Translations under genes and position numbers: made by a program | Source of the DNA: Pempheris klunzingeri | Taxonomy: Eukaryota > Chordata > Actinopteri > Acropomatiformes > Pempheridae | Direction: 5' to 3' | Length of the DNA stretch: 64,000 nt | NCBI RefSeq assembly: GCF_042242105.1 | Contig: NC_092020.1 | Span: 15,499,788-15,563,787 of the forward strand | Part shown: positions 37,501 through 49,399 of the stretch, piece by piece | How positions within the stretch are numbered: the first letter of the stretch is position 1 | Layout: each line of letters opens with the position of its first letter | The notes under the pieces: generated by a model | Told to the model about the DNA's origin: nothing | What the model saw: only the letters and a program-made list of their open reading frames with translations | The model's database searches: none

Positions 37501-38090
37501 TGAAGATGCCCGACATTAACGAGTGTTTGTGTTTTCACCGGGCAGTTACTACCCGCTGTACCCGCCGGTGGAGGAGGTGAACATGGACTACGAGAAGTTC
37601 CAGAGCTTCGGTCAGATGCCGCTCACCCCCGACGTTCTCATTGTTCCCTCCGAGCTTCGCTACTTCGTAAAGGTACAGAACTTCTGCTTCTGTGAGCATC
37701 CTACATACACACACTTAGTCCAGTTATTGGTTACAGGCTCAAAAGGCATTTAGTGCTTTGTCAGTAAAAAAAAAAAAGAATGCACAAGTTCACAATTTGG
37801 AGTTCTCAAAACAAATGAAATTTTACTGGGGAATTGTAAACATTTTTGTAATTTTATTTCCCTTTTATCTAAAAAAATTTTAGTTGAAATTTAGCTTTTT
37901 TTGATATTTCCACATTTTGATATCTCCCCCCGCCCAGGATGTGGTCGGCTGCGTGTGTGTCAATCCTGGACGCCTGACCAAAGGCCAGGTGGGCGGGACC
38001 TACGGCAGGCTGCTCATCCAGCACAGCCCTTCATCAGACGACGGGAAGAGAGCGAGCCCCTGTTTGGCTGCTCAGGTGGTGAAAATCTGA
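31543..38090 (+). CDS. pola2: DNA polymerase alpha-primase, accessory subunit B
   Basis: Eighteen exons: 31543-31627, 32180-32304, 32498-32586, 32683-32740, 32856-32965, 33186-33385, 33606-33694, 34781-34933, 35372-35434, 35614-35665, 35870-35988, 36171-36209, 36644-36717, 36849-36957, 37168-37274, 37406-37462, 37546-37672 and 37938-38090. All phases agree; the product is 602 residues (human 598). Order: N-terminal helical domain, Ser/Pro linker with a SATPSQKY motif, OB-fold region (SITVLGQVCCDSNGKL ... LKEYSLFPGQVV), then the inactive calcineurin-like phosphoesterase domain (VACGPYTPSD, DRPDVCLLLGPFVDSKHEQIE, VFVPSQRDIHHH). It ends CVNPGRLTKGQVGGTYGRL. The subunit bridges primase and polymerase alpha at replication origins in the nucleus. 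Intron 3 is U12-type. Intron 7 holds a mariner remnant and intron 12 a Tc1 remnant. AATAAA occurs at about 38323. Confidence 0.97.
32587..32682 (+). other. pola2: U12-type GT-AG intron of pola2
   Basis: The 96-base intron starts gtatccttc, the U12 5' splice consensus. It contains tccttgac at 32662-32669, a U12 branch motif, 14 bases before the exon. Joining restores ALIKAEEEEENLL, matching the human ELIEVEEEEEILL stretch. Confidence 0.88.
33858..34547. mobile_element. Internally deleted Tc1/mariner element in pola2 intron 7
   Basis: The terminal inverted repeats begin cactactcacaaaaagttag at 33858 and end in its near-complement at 34547; each extends about 45 bases (through ttcaggtgaaat). 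TA dinucleotides flank both ends (33856-33857 and 34548-34549), the target of this superfamily. Inside is a degraded N-terminal transposase fragment. The length is about 690 bp, half of a complete element, so it cannot move on its own. Confidence 0.85.
34154..34360 (+). pseudogene. Mariner/Tc1 transposase N-terminal fragment
   Basis: A short frame starts MRPRRHLTIDQQHLAIVRLQ and continues with GSPQTEVFTELH, which resembles the first helix-turn-helix of Tc1/mariner transposases (the R-x-L-x2-R-x2-A type DNA-binding start). The frame then loses resemblance, and no DDE/DDD catalytic residues are present. It lies inside the 33858-34547 element. Confidence 0.6.
36341..36607. mobile_element. Tc1-like remnant in pola2 intron 12
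   Basis: The right part contains 'caacaaagtactgaataaag', 'ttgtcattatggggtattgt' and 'gtgaaggggtctgaatactttccgtacccactgta', the standard 3' end of an abundant fish Tc1 family. The left end begins tacagtgagtacg, the complement of the right terminus with a few changes. Almost the whole interior, including the transposase, is deleted. Confidence 0.75.
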
Positions 38091-38684
38091 GCAGAAATTC
38101 AGACTTCGAATGCTCGTCAACAGACGTGTGCTGACTTTACTCGGGACCAGTTCGCAAGCAGCTTTGAATGTTTAAAAAAAAAAACATTAGTTCACTGTAC
38201 TGTTGGACCTATCTTGACCATCAGTTTATTTTTATATGACAAACATGTTGAGTGTGCTGCACTCTGGTTGGTGTGAATGTGGTGGAATATCAGTCCTTCA
38301 GATACAACAGCAATAATCAATGTTCAATAAATTATTGTCACCCTTCGTACAATCTCCCTCCCTGTTTGTCTGAGCATCTGTTTCTGTTGTTCTGATTAGG
38401 AGAGAAAGAACCCTGCTTAAAAATCCTATATGTAGTCCAAAAAGAAACTATTGTTAAACATGTATGTAATACAGTTTAATGTAATGAAGTTATTCCACAT
38501 GAGAGATTTAATTTATTTTTGGTTGGAATTTCTGCCACATTTATATATCTATCTCTAAACACATGTCGGTCTGAAACAAAGCAACATGACCATTAACACT
38601 GTTTTTTTGGCCTCCTTATTCAGAGGGTGTTTTAATGAGATAATACATTTTATGTTCAGGTTTAAGCAGTTGAGATCAACTCAG

Positions 38685-41600
38685 TCAGTCATAAAAGTGG
38701 TCAAACTCATCAGAGTCACTTGAGTGGTCTGACTTCGTCGATCTGTCCGGCTCCGCTTTAAAGATCTCCACCTCGTCACAAATTGCTGGAGAAGAAATTG
38801 AACATACATCAGAAAATACTTTCTTTTTTTTTTTTTATATATCCAATCCATCTTGTGCTTGTAATGACTGAAGCAAACTTACCTTTGGGTTTCTCGGCTG
38901 CTCTCGGGTCTTTTACTCTGAAAATAATGCAAAGGAAAAAAACGGGTGAGTGTTTCAGGATGTAGTTTTATGGTGTGAGAGAAGTTAAAACAGCACCCAC
39001 TCTTTTTTGTCTGATCGCTCTTGAGGCGCAAGTAGATGTTCAACATCATCCTTATCACTGCACTCATTTGAGTCATTGTCAGAGGATCCTGTTATACTGC
39101 CCTCCTCCTCATCATCATCATCATCTTCACTTGCCTCCTCTGGAATAATGTGCATCGTTTTGGATCTGAAAACAACAGATTGTTAATAGATTGTTTGCTG
39201 TAATTTGTGAGTAAGATTATTATATTCTTTATCTTACTTGTCCTGTGGTGAGATGATAATGTCCTCTGAATCTCTGTCCTCCTCAGCTTCTACTTTGTCA
39301 CTTCTCTGCTCCTCTTCCTCCTCTATCTCGCCCTCGTCCACCTCTTCATCCTCCCCAGAACCCTGTTTTCCTTTCTCACCGTCCTCATCCTTCAATCTGT
39401 CTGACTGTTCTTCATGACTCCCCTTTTCCTCTGACTCCTCATCTTCTGCGCCGGTCTCCTCATCTTCTTCTGTATTCTTTCTTTCAGATGCCTCATCATC
39501 ATCTTCCACATCGCTCTCCTCTTGCTCTTCGTCTCCCTGACTGCTTTCTTTATCTTCAGCATCTTCATCATCACCGTCTCCAAGTTCTTTCACATCATCT
39601 TCCTCATCCTTTTCTCCCACACTGGTTTGTTCAGAGTTGCTGCTCTCCTGCTTTTCCATTTCCTCTTCATCTCCATTTTCACTCTTTATACTAACACTTC
39701 CTGATTCCCCTTCCCTCTGGGATCCACACTCCTCTCTACAGCTCTCTGATTCATTGTCAGGACTTAGATCACCTGCTTTTTCACACCTGGATTCCTCATT
39801 TTGGCTCCCCGACTCCTCACCAGTGGAACGACTCTCTTCTTTGTGGTTCCCTGAGTCATCTCCCTTTCTCCTGGTCCTTTTCTCCCTCGGTGATCCAACA
39901 GCAAGTCCCACACTTCTTGTCCTCCTACTGGAGCTGGTTCTGCTTTTCTCTAATGAGGCGTCACTTTCTGAGCTTTGGGCCACCGTGGCCGCAGCAATGA
40001 CGATGACACTGGAAGTCCCAGATGACCTGAAAGAGGAATGGATGACACAGAAAATATTACAGAATAAGATAGGGTGGAGTGTTAGTGAATTTTAAATGGC
40101 TGCCAGAACACAATGTAGCAGCCTCAAGGACGTGGAGTTGCAAGAATGTGAATAATTGACAACAATTTATTGTTGACCTTTTATTTTCAATTCTTTTATT
40201 GTGAAATGTTGAGTAGGCTTACCTCCTCAGGCCTGTAGAACCTAAAAACTAATATACATGTGCATAGGTACAGGGTTGTTATTTATTGTTTATTCCATTC
40301 AAGTGTTGTAGTTATGGTTAAATTGGGTGAAATGTGTGACATGCTTAAATTGCTTACTTAACAAAGTCAGTATTTATCCCTGGGTTACTCAAGTTTGGAG
40401 CCAGTAGAAGACTTTTTGTTTTAAAGGTGCATAAAAAGGTTGGGGACCAAGACAAGAAGTAGGGTCATATTGAATACAGAATAAATCTGATGAGAATATT
40501 TCTTACTGCTGAGAGCTGCATCGTTCTGTGTCTGGGGGCGTTTGTCGTGATCTTCCTCCCTTCTCCCTCTTCTTCCTCTTCTCTCTGCTCGCCTGACTGG
40601 AACCCCGGCTGCTCTCACTGCTCTCTGCATGGCTGCCAGACAGGCGAACTAAACACAGTATGAACACATACACACAATAATGACAAGCTGTATCAGAGTT
40701 GAAGGGAAATGTCCATTCAGGAAGATAAATGCATAAGAAAACTAAGTCTAGACACACTTGAGCTCTACTTGTCATATTTTCTTTTCCAACCTGGCTTGAT
40801 GTCCAGCTCCTGGGATAAATGGCTGCTCTGGCTCCCACTACCTCTCTCTCTCTTTGAACTTGGTGCACTGTGTGTCTCAGCTTCCCTCCTCTCAGGAGGA
40901 GGCTCCTCCATGTAGTGCTGACCCCACTGAGCCTCAGAGCCTGAAGGGAGTCCAGCTGCACCAGCAGTCCAGGACCAGGGGTGGTCGGGGTGTGGAGACG
41001 CCCAGCCTGGTGGATTCTGCCTGTGCCATGAGTGATGATGACTGGGTGTGGAAGCGAGGTGGTGGAGCTGGGATGGGTGAGGATGTGGGAAGGTGGGTGG
41101 TGGGTATGAAGACGGAGGGACATGAGAGGAACCCTGAGACTGATAGGGCACTCCAAAGGGAAACCTAGCCATCTGGGATTGAGGGTGGGTCTGCCAGGAG
41201 GGCTGCATGTAGGAGAGAAGAGGGGAGCCATCTTGGTTGTAGTCAAAATGGCTATTTTGGCTGTAGCTGTTTTGTGGTGCAGTAATGTTTTGTGGCTTTG
41301 CGGTAGGGCCTGCAAACAAAGATACATATTAAATATGAGTTTGTATGTGTGTTCCAAATATAAAACTGGGCTGTGGAAAATAGTTTGTTGAACCTTCTTT
41401 TAAAATAAATTTGTCTTTGATCGAATTCCTAGATTCTCCAGTCTATAACACACCTTTAAAATTCAAGAATCAATGTATTTTCTTATAGTAAGTGAAAAGG
41501 AGGAGGACAAACCATGTGAAAGTGAGGGTCGATCTGCAGACGACTTCTGTTCTTCTGTGTTCTTTAGACACGACCTCAAATACTCTTCCATCCTCTGTTA

Positions 41601-42696
41601 AAAGACAGTTCTTTTCACACATTTTTAGACAAACATAGACATTATAAACCCTGTTTACAACAGGCAGGATGAGGTACAAACGGTTACACTGATGATGATT
41701 CATGCACACTGTGAACAGCCTGTACCTTCCTCCGAGCAGCCTGTGTTTTCTCCCTGAGTTGCTTCTTCCAGCGGGGAGAGCTCTCCTCCAGGTACCTGTC
41801 GTACTCCAACTGGGGGATCAAAGATCAAGAGGAACATTCAGCACCAGAGCTTCACAGGAGGTGGGAGTACAGAAGGAAACAAGTGTTTGGACAATGCTAC
41901 TGTATGAGTTATAACACTGTCTATATATACTGTGTGTGTATTTTCTTTGTGCCTGTGCACCCGAATAGTCTTCATAGCAGCAGTGAGGCTCAACATCTCT
42001 GTCAGTTTGTCCTGAGCTTCCTCAAACTGCTGCAGCAGCTGTGTGTTGTGTTGTTGGGCTGTAAACTCTCTCTCCTTCAGCTCCTGCCAGCGCTGCTGCA
42101 GATGGATGGCCCTGCTGCAAGAAACACACACACACAGAGTCAGAGATTAATAGCATTTACACAAACATACACTACATTACAAAGAGCTAGCATCTTGTTG
42201 CTTTTTGTCTGTGCATTGACAGTTGCTGATGAATCTGAATAGTTGAAAACTCAGTTTGCAATAGCATTAGCCTGCTGAGAGAAAAATATAGTGCAGCACA
42301 ATACAGCATCATAATAACCCATGACACTAACATACACACAGTAAAACCCCTGAGTTGACAGGAATATTACATATAATCTAGTTTCCATGAAACAATTTGA
42401 TAAAATTTACCAGTACTACTCTACGGGCCCCCTCTTTAGCACCACTTTGTACAAATTCCTGTAAAGTCCAGTTACATTGTGGTCATTTTTGTTTGGACTG
42501 ATAATTACTGTGTCTACTGAATGTGTTTTAAAGAGATAAAAGTCCTAGACCCATGATTATCACTGCCTGGTCGCATGGCAGCATTCAGTAGAGCTTACCT
42601 CTTTTTTAGACTGTGCTGCCTTTGTTTCATCAAAGAGTTTCTTTCTGTGCCGGTCAGATGCCCAACATATAGTAAATGCTCCCTCGGTGCAGCCAT
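38685..42696 (-). CDS. Unidentified coiled-coil, Ser-rich and acidic protein
   Basis: Ten exons in transcription order: 42696-42599, 42114-41961, 41809-41726, 41594-41513, 41309-40791, 40648-40507, 40026-39238, 39165-39001, 38917-38883 and 38785-38685. Every junction is in phase and has GT-AG signals; the product is 722 residues. Residues 1-140 are helical and coiled-coil (QQRWQELKEREFTAQQHNTQ ... LEYDRYLEESSPRWKKQL). Residues 140-315 are Pro/His/Ser/Tyr-rich and disordered. A basic RKKREKGGRSR patch may be a nuclear or centrosomal targeting signal. Residues 360-680 are extremely Glu/Asp/Ser-rich. The C-terminus is DSDEFDHFYD. I do not recognise the family with confidence. The C-terminal FDxFYD and overall plan recall kizuna, and the EYxxYxEExxPxWxxxL stretch recalls CEP15/C3orf14, so a centrosomal role is a guess. 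Confidence 0.8.
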
Positions 42697-42746
42697 GACT
42701 GCCGGCTTTCATCTGATGCAGAGATTATCAGAGATTAAGGTCTGCG

Positions 42747-42747
<1 letters not shown>

Positions 42748-42777
<30 letters not shown>
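42748..42777 (+). repeat. Homopolymer run of 30 G
   Basis: Thirty consecutive G on the plus strand, beginning 52 bases upstream of the minus-strand start codon at 42696. In the transcript of that gene, if the 5' UTR reaches this far, it would read as C30. The true length may differ because such runs are hard to sequence. Confidence 0.9.
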
Positions 42778-42780
<3 letters not shown>

Positions 42781-42859
42781 AGAGACATGCTGCCAATCCA
42801 CAAACAGGCATGAGGTTAAACAGTAGTGAGAGCTTTTCTTAATGCCACACAGGTAACCA

Positions 42860-43640
42860 GGTTATTGAAACACCCACCTCCTGTGCATATACAGTAGGTC
42901 TGCAAACCATAAATATGCAACATATTCTATATAACTGATTTCTACTTTAATTTCTGTTTTTTGGAGGTGTGCAGCAAATAACATTGTCCTGCCATCTGAG
43001 GAGCCTCTCTTTATTCAATGAAACACAAACAGTTGTGCAATTTAGATATACAGCACAGTCCTCTATAGAGGCCTCTAGGATAATAACTCAGATTAGAGTG
43101 TGATATACAATATCCCCAAAAAGCTTTATATTGATTCTGAAGCAAACACCATATATTAATAACATGCATCCATTTTATCAGGCAATGCTTCAAAAATGCA
43201 TGTTGTTGAATCATACATTGGAACTAGAAATTGGAAATAGATGAGATCAGATTAAGGTCATTTGGGGGAAGATGGAAATTTCAGGGGCATCTCTGGCTTC
43301 CATAGAAAATTGCATTCACCTCAAGTGAGCAATAGTTGAGATAACTCTCATAATATTACCTGTATATTTACTCTGACATTAGGAGGGAGTGTATCCATTT
43401 TGTATACAAAGCCTCACGTTATTTTAATTCAGGTCTTTTTTGTCTGGTGTAGGAATCATTTCTGATATTGATATGGAGTCACTGTTTCACAATATAGTTA
43501 AGTTAAGTTAATGCCATATTTTTTATTGAAATATTTATGTAAAATAAACAAATTACATGTTATCAATCAAAACAAGTATGCTGCATGAAATTACTTTGGT
43601 ATATTTTTTCAATCATAATTTTCACTTGTATTGTAATGTC
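42860..43640. other. Non-coding AT-rich interval
   Basis: I see no gene or recognisable mobile element here. It contains only short spurious frames such as 43011-43214 (-). Confidence 0.5.
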
Positions 43641-43668
43641 ATTTTATTGAAAAAATATTGTTTTTGTG

Positions 43669-43760
43669 TCAATTAAACAGTAATGTATTAATGGTCTCTA
43701 ACTCAGCCTCCAGCACCTCGAGGTTCTGGAGGTGAGCTAACCATACTCCTGCTGCCAACA
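43669..43760 (-). other. Orphan terminal-exon-like reading frame
   Basis: On the minus strand a pyrimidine-rich tract ending in cag (43761-43763) precedes a 30-codon open frame with AHLQNLEVLEAELETINTLL, which has heptad-like leucine spacing. A stop codon follows, and AATAAA lies about 20 bases later (complement of 43643-43648). It has all the parts of a last exon, but no upstream exon was found between it and zdhhc24. It could be chance or the end of an unrecognised short gene. Confidence 0.25.
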
Positions 43761-44358
43761 CTGGGGGAAACTGAGGAAGAAGACGCTGCTGGGTGAATTA
43801 AAGCCCATAATCCAGTTTATAACTATCTTCACCGCGGGGCCGAGCAGGGCTGCAGGGGGAGTGTGTGCGCCAACCTAGAAAGCAGAATAAGCATAAATAT
43901 ACAAAAAAAAAATGTTACAAAGCCCAAATACTGACATTTAACTGATGACCCACCAGTGTAACATAAAATCACATTACATTTTTATCTGTACTTCAGTAGG
44001 GGCATAAAGCTATTTTCCCATTGGACGTGTTACAAGCGGAACCACTGTATGCTGTTGCACTGCGGATGTATTTTCATGTGACCCTGTACCCAGACACCTG
44101 TATCCGTCCAGTAGCAGAGACCGCGGGAGGAAGAGGGGTTGTAAAGGAATAACAGCGTCACATTTTAATTCTAACATTTCGTTAATCTGTTCTGAAGATA
44201 ATTAAATTGTTATTGTTTTCATTTAAGCTCGTAGAAGAAGCCTAAAGTAGCGGCTATTTGGCTAACTAAGCTAGCCAACGGCTACCGCGGTGCGTCTGTC
44301 AAACCAGTCCCACCACAGCCCTCCGCCCTCTCATCTCGGAGGTGGACGGACAGGAACC

Positions 44359-46624
44359 ATGACGAGCTTTGCCAGTAAAGTGTTTTGCAGGGTGGAGAGG
44401 CTGTGTCACCACCTGCCTGTGGTCCTCAACACCTTCCTGGTCTTCTCCATCACCGGGGAGGTGAGCTACCTGGTGCTGGTCGAGGCTTCGCTGGAGGCTG
44501 ACCAGAGGAGGACAGAGTGGTCCGGTGTGTGGTGGAAGGCGTTCCACCTGCTGGCCCAGTACTTCATGCTGGGAAACATCTGCTGGAACGCCCTGCTCTT
44601 CCTCAGGACCAGCCCCAGCATCAGGGGCGTGTTTCTGGGAGGAGAGGGCATGGGCCAGGGGTGGAGGTGAGCATCATTACAATATCGGCTTCCAGGGTCA
44701 AGATAAGGGAATGAATGGAGTTATACAGCACATTATACAGCCAAAGGTGTATGGACACCCCTGTCTATATACTTTCCAGTACTGTTTTTCATGGTTTGGG
44801 CCAGGCCGTGTTGTTTCACCTAACACACCACATAATAAGTCAATACTCTCAACTTTTCTCTTTCCTGTTCCAGAGCCCACGTTTAACACTGCCCCTTGTG
44901 TATGACTATGGGACTTTAAGTAACCTCTTTACTAAACTGTTTTTGCACCAGAATGACCATCCCAATGAGCCAGTATTGTATTAACTGGGATTAACTCATC
45001 ACAAACCTCAGCTTAACATTTATACAAGTGGGCACAGTGTATGGAAACCTCAGAGGGGGAGAAAGCAGGAAGTGCATCCAACATTACATTACATGTCTGA
45101 AGGAAATACAACCCCCCTTTACAAGTGAAACAACTGATTGGTCACTGCATCACTAAAAATCAGAGCAAATAAACTTCATCCTCTACTTTTTCACAGATGC
45201 AAAGATTGATTTCTCACTTATTGCGTGAATGGACTTCGTGTGAACTATATCTGTAGTCTTTATGTTTCAGTAAAATTAATAAAACAGTAATGTAACTGTT
45301 GTTTATAAGCATCTCTGACCATAAATAATAGTAATTGCTCTCTCTTTTTCTACAAAGGTACTGTTATACGTGCGAGACACACACTCCTCCTCGCTGCTCC
45401 CACTGCTACGACTGCAAAGTGTGTGTGCTGCGGAGAGATCACCACTGTGTCTTTTTTGGCCAGTGTGTGGGATTCCTTAACTACCGCTACTTCCTGAACT
45501 GCTTATTATTTATGTGGTCCGGGCTCCTGTACGCCACTCTGATGAATGCAGAGGTCTTCATCGTCATATTGAAGGAGGGTGTGACTGTGCACAGCGTCCT
45601 GTTGCTGCTCATACCCTGGATCATGCTGGTATCAGGTGGGATCTGGTTTCTCCCATATTGGTGGTTACAATTCATGGAGCTTATTTTCTACTAGCATAAC
45701 GCATCTGTGTGCACTGATAGGTAGAACGTAATCTATGAACTTCTCTGTAATGGCTCTAAGTAGAGTAAGCTCCTCCACAGAGACTCTGTTGGAGGAAAGA
45801 AAGGTGAACATAAGCCTGTCAAATGTAAAGCATCTTTTGTTTTTGGTTTTATATCAGCATACCACATCCTCTATCCTAAGAATCTCAGTTAAAAAAAACT
45901 CCTCCCAAAAGAGGAGGGATTTTTCCCTCAAGAGAAGTTGTGTGCTGTCTACTTGATTGTTTTCCTATCTGTTCTATTTCTATGTGCCACCAGTCACTTG
46001 AAACAAAGCTCTGGTCAAAGTGTCCAATTAATCACCTGCAGAGGTCTACAGGGAAAGTTGCATTCATGAATACACTTGGATGGCACTGTAAGAACCAAAC
46101 TGGGGAAAATAGTGAACAGAAAATGGCACTCACTTAAATTGATGAATGTTAAAAGTTACTTTCCCCCAAGCTCTCTTTAAATGTTAATGCAGCAGGATGG
46201 TGTATTTATGCTCTTGGTCACACTGGTTGAGTTGTCGTAATCAAATCTATTCCATGTACACATTTAATCTAAGTTTGGATTTATGTCACTGGCTGCATTT
46301 TAATGAGCGCTGCTGTTCTCTCTCTCCTCAGGCCAGGTCTCAGCACGGGCATTTGCCTTTGCCTTCATCGCTGACACGTGTGTGGTGGGCTTCCTGCTGG
46401 TGTCCGCCTTCTTCTTCTTCCATCTCTTCCTGCTTGTTCGGGGACAGACCACTAGGGAGTGGTACTCGAGCCGCCGACCCTACAGCCTTGGACTCCTGGG
46501 CAACCTGCGTCACGCTCTGGGCCATCGCTGGTACATCTCCTGGCTCTGCCCGCTCATCCCGTCGCCTGTACCTGGAGATGGGATAAACTTCCAGGTCACA
46601 GGATCGCTGGAACCCACTCGGTAA
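44359..46624 (+). CDS. zdhhc24: Palmitoyltransferase ZDHHC24
   Basis: Three exons: 44359-44666, 45358-45635 and 46332-46624, in phase, 292 residues (human 284). The start has a good context (gaaccATGa); an upstream in-frame extension starts with GTG and is not used. Four membrane helices can be seen, at about 20-42, 62-82, 148-178 with a neighbour at 183-197, and 205-232. The cysteine-rich domain runs CYTC ... [21 protein letters not shown] with catalytic Cys133 in the DHHC tetrad, then [15 protein letters not shown]. The C-terminal PGDGINFQ motif matches human PGDGITFQ. The enzyme attaches palmitate to cysteines of membrane proteins. In human it lies on 11q13.2. The first intron includes spurious frames. 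Confidence 0.95.
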
Positions 46625-48380
46625 CAGCTGAAAGTCTGATTATTAACAGGCCGCGTGCCTTTACTTTCATGGTGATGGTTAATGTTATTGGAAGCAGCAG
46701 CAGGGAAGATAAACTTGGTTCAAGAAGAGGTAGCTTGGGATGGGAAAAAGCAAGAACAGTGTGTGGTTGTTTAAGATGTTATTGGGTGTAACTGTCCATT
46801 ATCTTCTCTGTAGCCTTAACCTTTGCTGAGACAAAGAAATGGGTCTACTTTTGAAGGTACTTTGATCTTGAACTAAAGTTAATCATTGAGGCTGGCATTT
46901 TTCCTCTGGAATACCATGTGCTGAAAATGTAGGTTAAACACTGAAATGAGAATGTATTTTATTGATTGCAAAAATTGTGTAAATTTAGAACGTAAACAAG
47001 CACTTGCAATTGCTGATTATGACTTCTGGGTAGTCACACTCTCGGGATTGGTGACGGTGACTACTTAAACCAGCAGTTGGGAACATTGAGATGGCAGTGG
47101 ACTTCAGCCTCAGATTATGTAACTTCAGGTCCCTCCCTCTCTGCTGCGCTTAAGTTACGCCTGTCAATCACTCCTCATGCACACTCAACACAAGCAGTGA
47201 TCGGCACTGTGTGTGAAAATCCTCCTGCTCTTTCACCACCAGGCACCAGGAGGGGCCAAAGGAAGCTGACTTTTTCACAGAATACCTGTGTGATGCACTA
47301 CTGTCAGGATATAGTAACAGTTTCAGCAAATACAACAAAGAGATATTTTTATAAAAGGTACCAACTGTTGCTTTAAATGAGCCTTTCTCATACTTTTTAT
47401 TTTTGCCTAAATCTTAAGGTCATACAAATTTGGCTTGCACTGTTAATGACTAGACCGTAGCATTTGAAAGCACACCATCATTAGCCTCCTCTCTGCTAGA
47501 ATCATGGTGTGTTTGTGTGTCCCACTTGTCTACATCCACTCCTGAGCTCCAGCTGAGTTAGTAACACCGAGCTCTGTGTTGGGCATTGTTGTGGGACGAT
47601 GAGATTGGCTTCACGATGGTAAATTAACATCTACAACTCATGTAAGACACGTGTAACAATCGACAGAAAAATTACATGGTGTTAAATCTAGTATTGCAGT
47701 TTAAAGACATGTAGCATCTATGGATGTTTCATGTGAACAGTGTTTCCTAATGTTTCATATTACATTGTCCATGTTCCAATCAGTGAGAGACTATGACAAA
47801 CCAAACCTACAGCAAATAACATGATGTGCACTGACTCAAACACCTGCTGTGTCCCAGTTCCCCACTACATACGGAAATGTACCATTTTTCTAAAATAGTT
47901 CCAAAAAATAGTTGGTAGAAAACACAAAATAGTTTTCTGAGGTGTTCTTGTAGCTGTTTTTAATATATTTTATTTTGTGACTTTTCACACTCTAATCCTG
48001 CTTTGATTTGGTATGTAGTCTGGATTTGTGATGCAGCTAACATTGTCTTGTAGCACTTGATGGCAACTGGACTTCTTTACCTCCTTTTATTTTAATATTT
48101 TTCTCCTCTTTTGCACTTTTGCTTTTGTAATTTTGATTGTTCTGGCCTTAAAAGGTAGTGGAAAATTATATGCCTTTGTTTTGACAGGTGCTCTTAGTTG
48201 TCCTATGAGAAATATTGTTTGCAAGCATTGTTAATTGTTTGCTAAATATATGTGTATATATATGTGTGTGTCTGTGTGTGTGTGTGTGTCCGCTTAATGT
48301 CTTTCTTTTTTGTGCTATTACGTATGGGTCACACCACTTGATGTTTGGGTTTCCCATTTGGAAGTGCTTAAATAAATCAA
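46625..48380 (+). other. zdhhc24 3' UTR and flanking DNA, with repeat-like block at 47040-47380
   Basis: After the stop codon there is AT-rich sequence ending in several AATAAA signals (about 48369-48392), consistent with a long 3' UTR. The block at about 47040-47380, ending 'aaaggtaccaactgttgctttaaatg', resembles the end of a fish non-autonomous repeat. A (TG)n tract lies at 48265-48290. Confidence 0.45.
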
Positions 48381-48973
48381 AATAAATGAATAAATTGTGT
48401 CAGGGGTATTACTGAAAAATGGTTAATTGTATTTTTATTCATTTGAATTTTTTTTTGTATTGTATTTTGTACTCTTAAAGTTAAGGAGGTGCAAGTTGTA
48501 TTGTAACAGTTACATTTTAATTTGAAAAGATCACAGTAAAATCTGTTCATTGACACGCCTTTTGTCTTCATTCTAATGCAAAGAAACACTTTATAAGTGA
48601 TAATTAATCACAGACAGAGCTTTAGAATTTAAAATGCCCTTAGAGTTGGCTAAAGAGGGAAGATGCTCTCAAACTAGCTGCTAAAACATGTTATAAATGT
48701 GTTAATTAATACAGCCAGAGACATTTTTGTGTTGGACTCTGAACCACACTGTCCACTGCCCACACATAAACAAGTCCATTTAAATTACTAAGGATATGCC
48801 AAAGAGATGCTGTGGAGTTGGCTGCTCCAGGATTTAATCCCACATCGCTGATCTCTGATTTATTCTCCTGCTATGTCCTGAAAAAGATCTTGATTGAAGG
48901 ATTTTAGAGCTCCAAGCTACATGCTCATGTGTATGTATTTAGAGCCTCTTACTTTTGGCAAATTAGAGTACTG

Positions 48974-49100
48974 CTTTCTTTCAGCCAATCAGAGAGCTTA
49001 TTTCGTTCGGCCAATCAGAATAGTTCTTTCTTTCAGTCAATCAAATAGCTTCTTTTTTCGTCGGTTCAGGTTCTTTTTTTTTTTTTGACCAATCAGTCTT
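48974..49100 (+). repeat. Tandem degenerate repeat carrying CCAAT cores
   Basis: Four to five units of roughly 25-32 bases, each a pyrimidine block (ctttctttcag) followed by ccaatcag or a variant: 'cagccaatcagagag', 'cggccaatcagaata', 'cagtcaatcaaatag', 'gaccaatcag'. Three units keep an exact ccaatcag. Confidence 0.7.
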
Positions 49101-49399
49101 TTTTTCTTTTCTTAGTACCTGATAAGGATGACTTGCTCATTATAGTAGTTTTATAATAGTTTGGTAGCAGACTAATTTCTTGTACTCCTCCTAACCAGCG
49201 CCTTTGACAGAGAGTAGCGACATTCCCAGAGACTTCTGTTGTGGTTGTGGAATGCGGAAGTAACGTGTGTCATGAAGAGAGCAACTGTTCTAAACAGGTG
49301 TAGATCAGATCGGTAATATGTGTCATCACCACGCCACTTTTTTGAGGAAAACAATCCTCTGTCCCAGTTAGACGGTGACAGCGTCCACACTAAACTAGC

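Noticed and set aside
39392-39704. Three open frames opposite or shifted from the acidic exon
   Set aside because: They are low-complexity translations of a GA/TC-biased coding exon in the wrong frame.
43680-43740. Plus-strand exon ending at 'ctggag|gtgagc'
   Set aside because: It is too short, has no in-phase partner, and zdhhc24 starts downstream with its own ATG.
44290-44358. In-frame N-terminal extension of ZDHHC24
   Set aside because: It would start at GTG; the ATG at 44359 has good context and matches the family start just before the first membrane helix.
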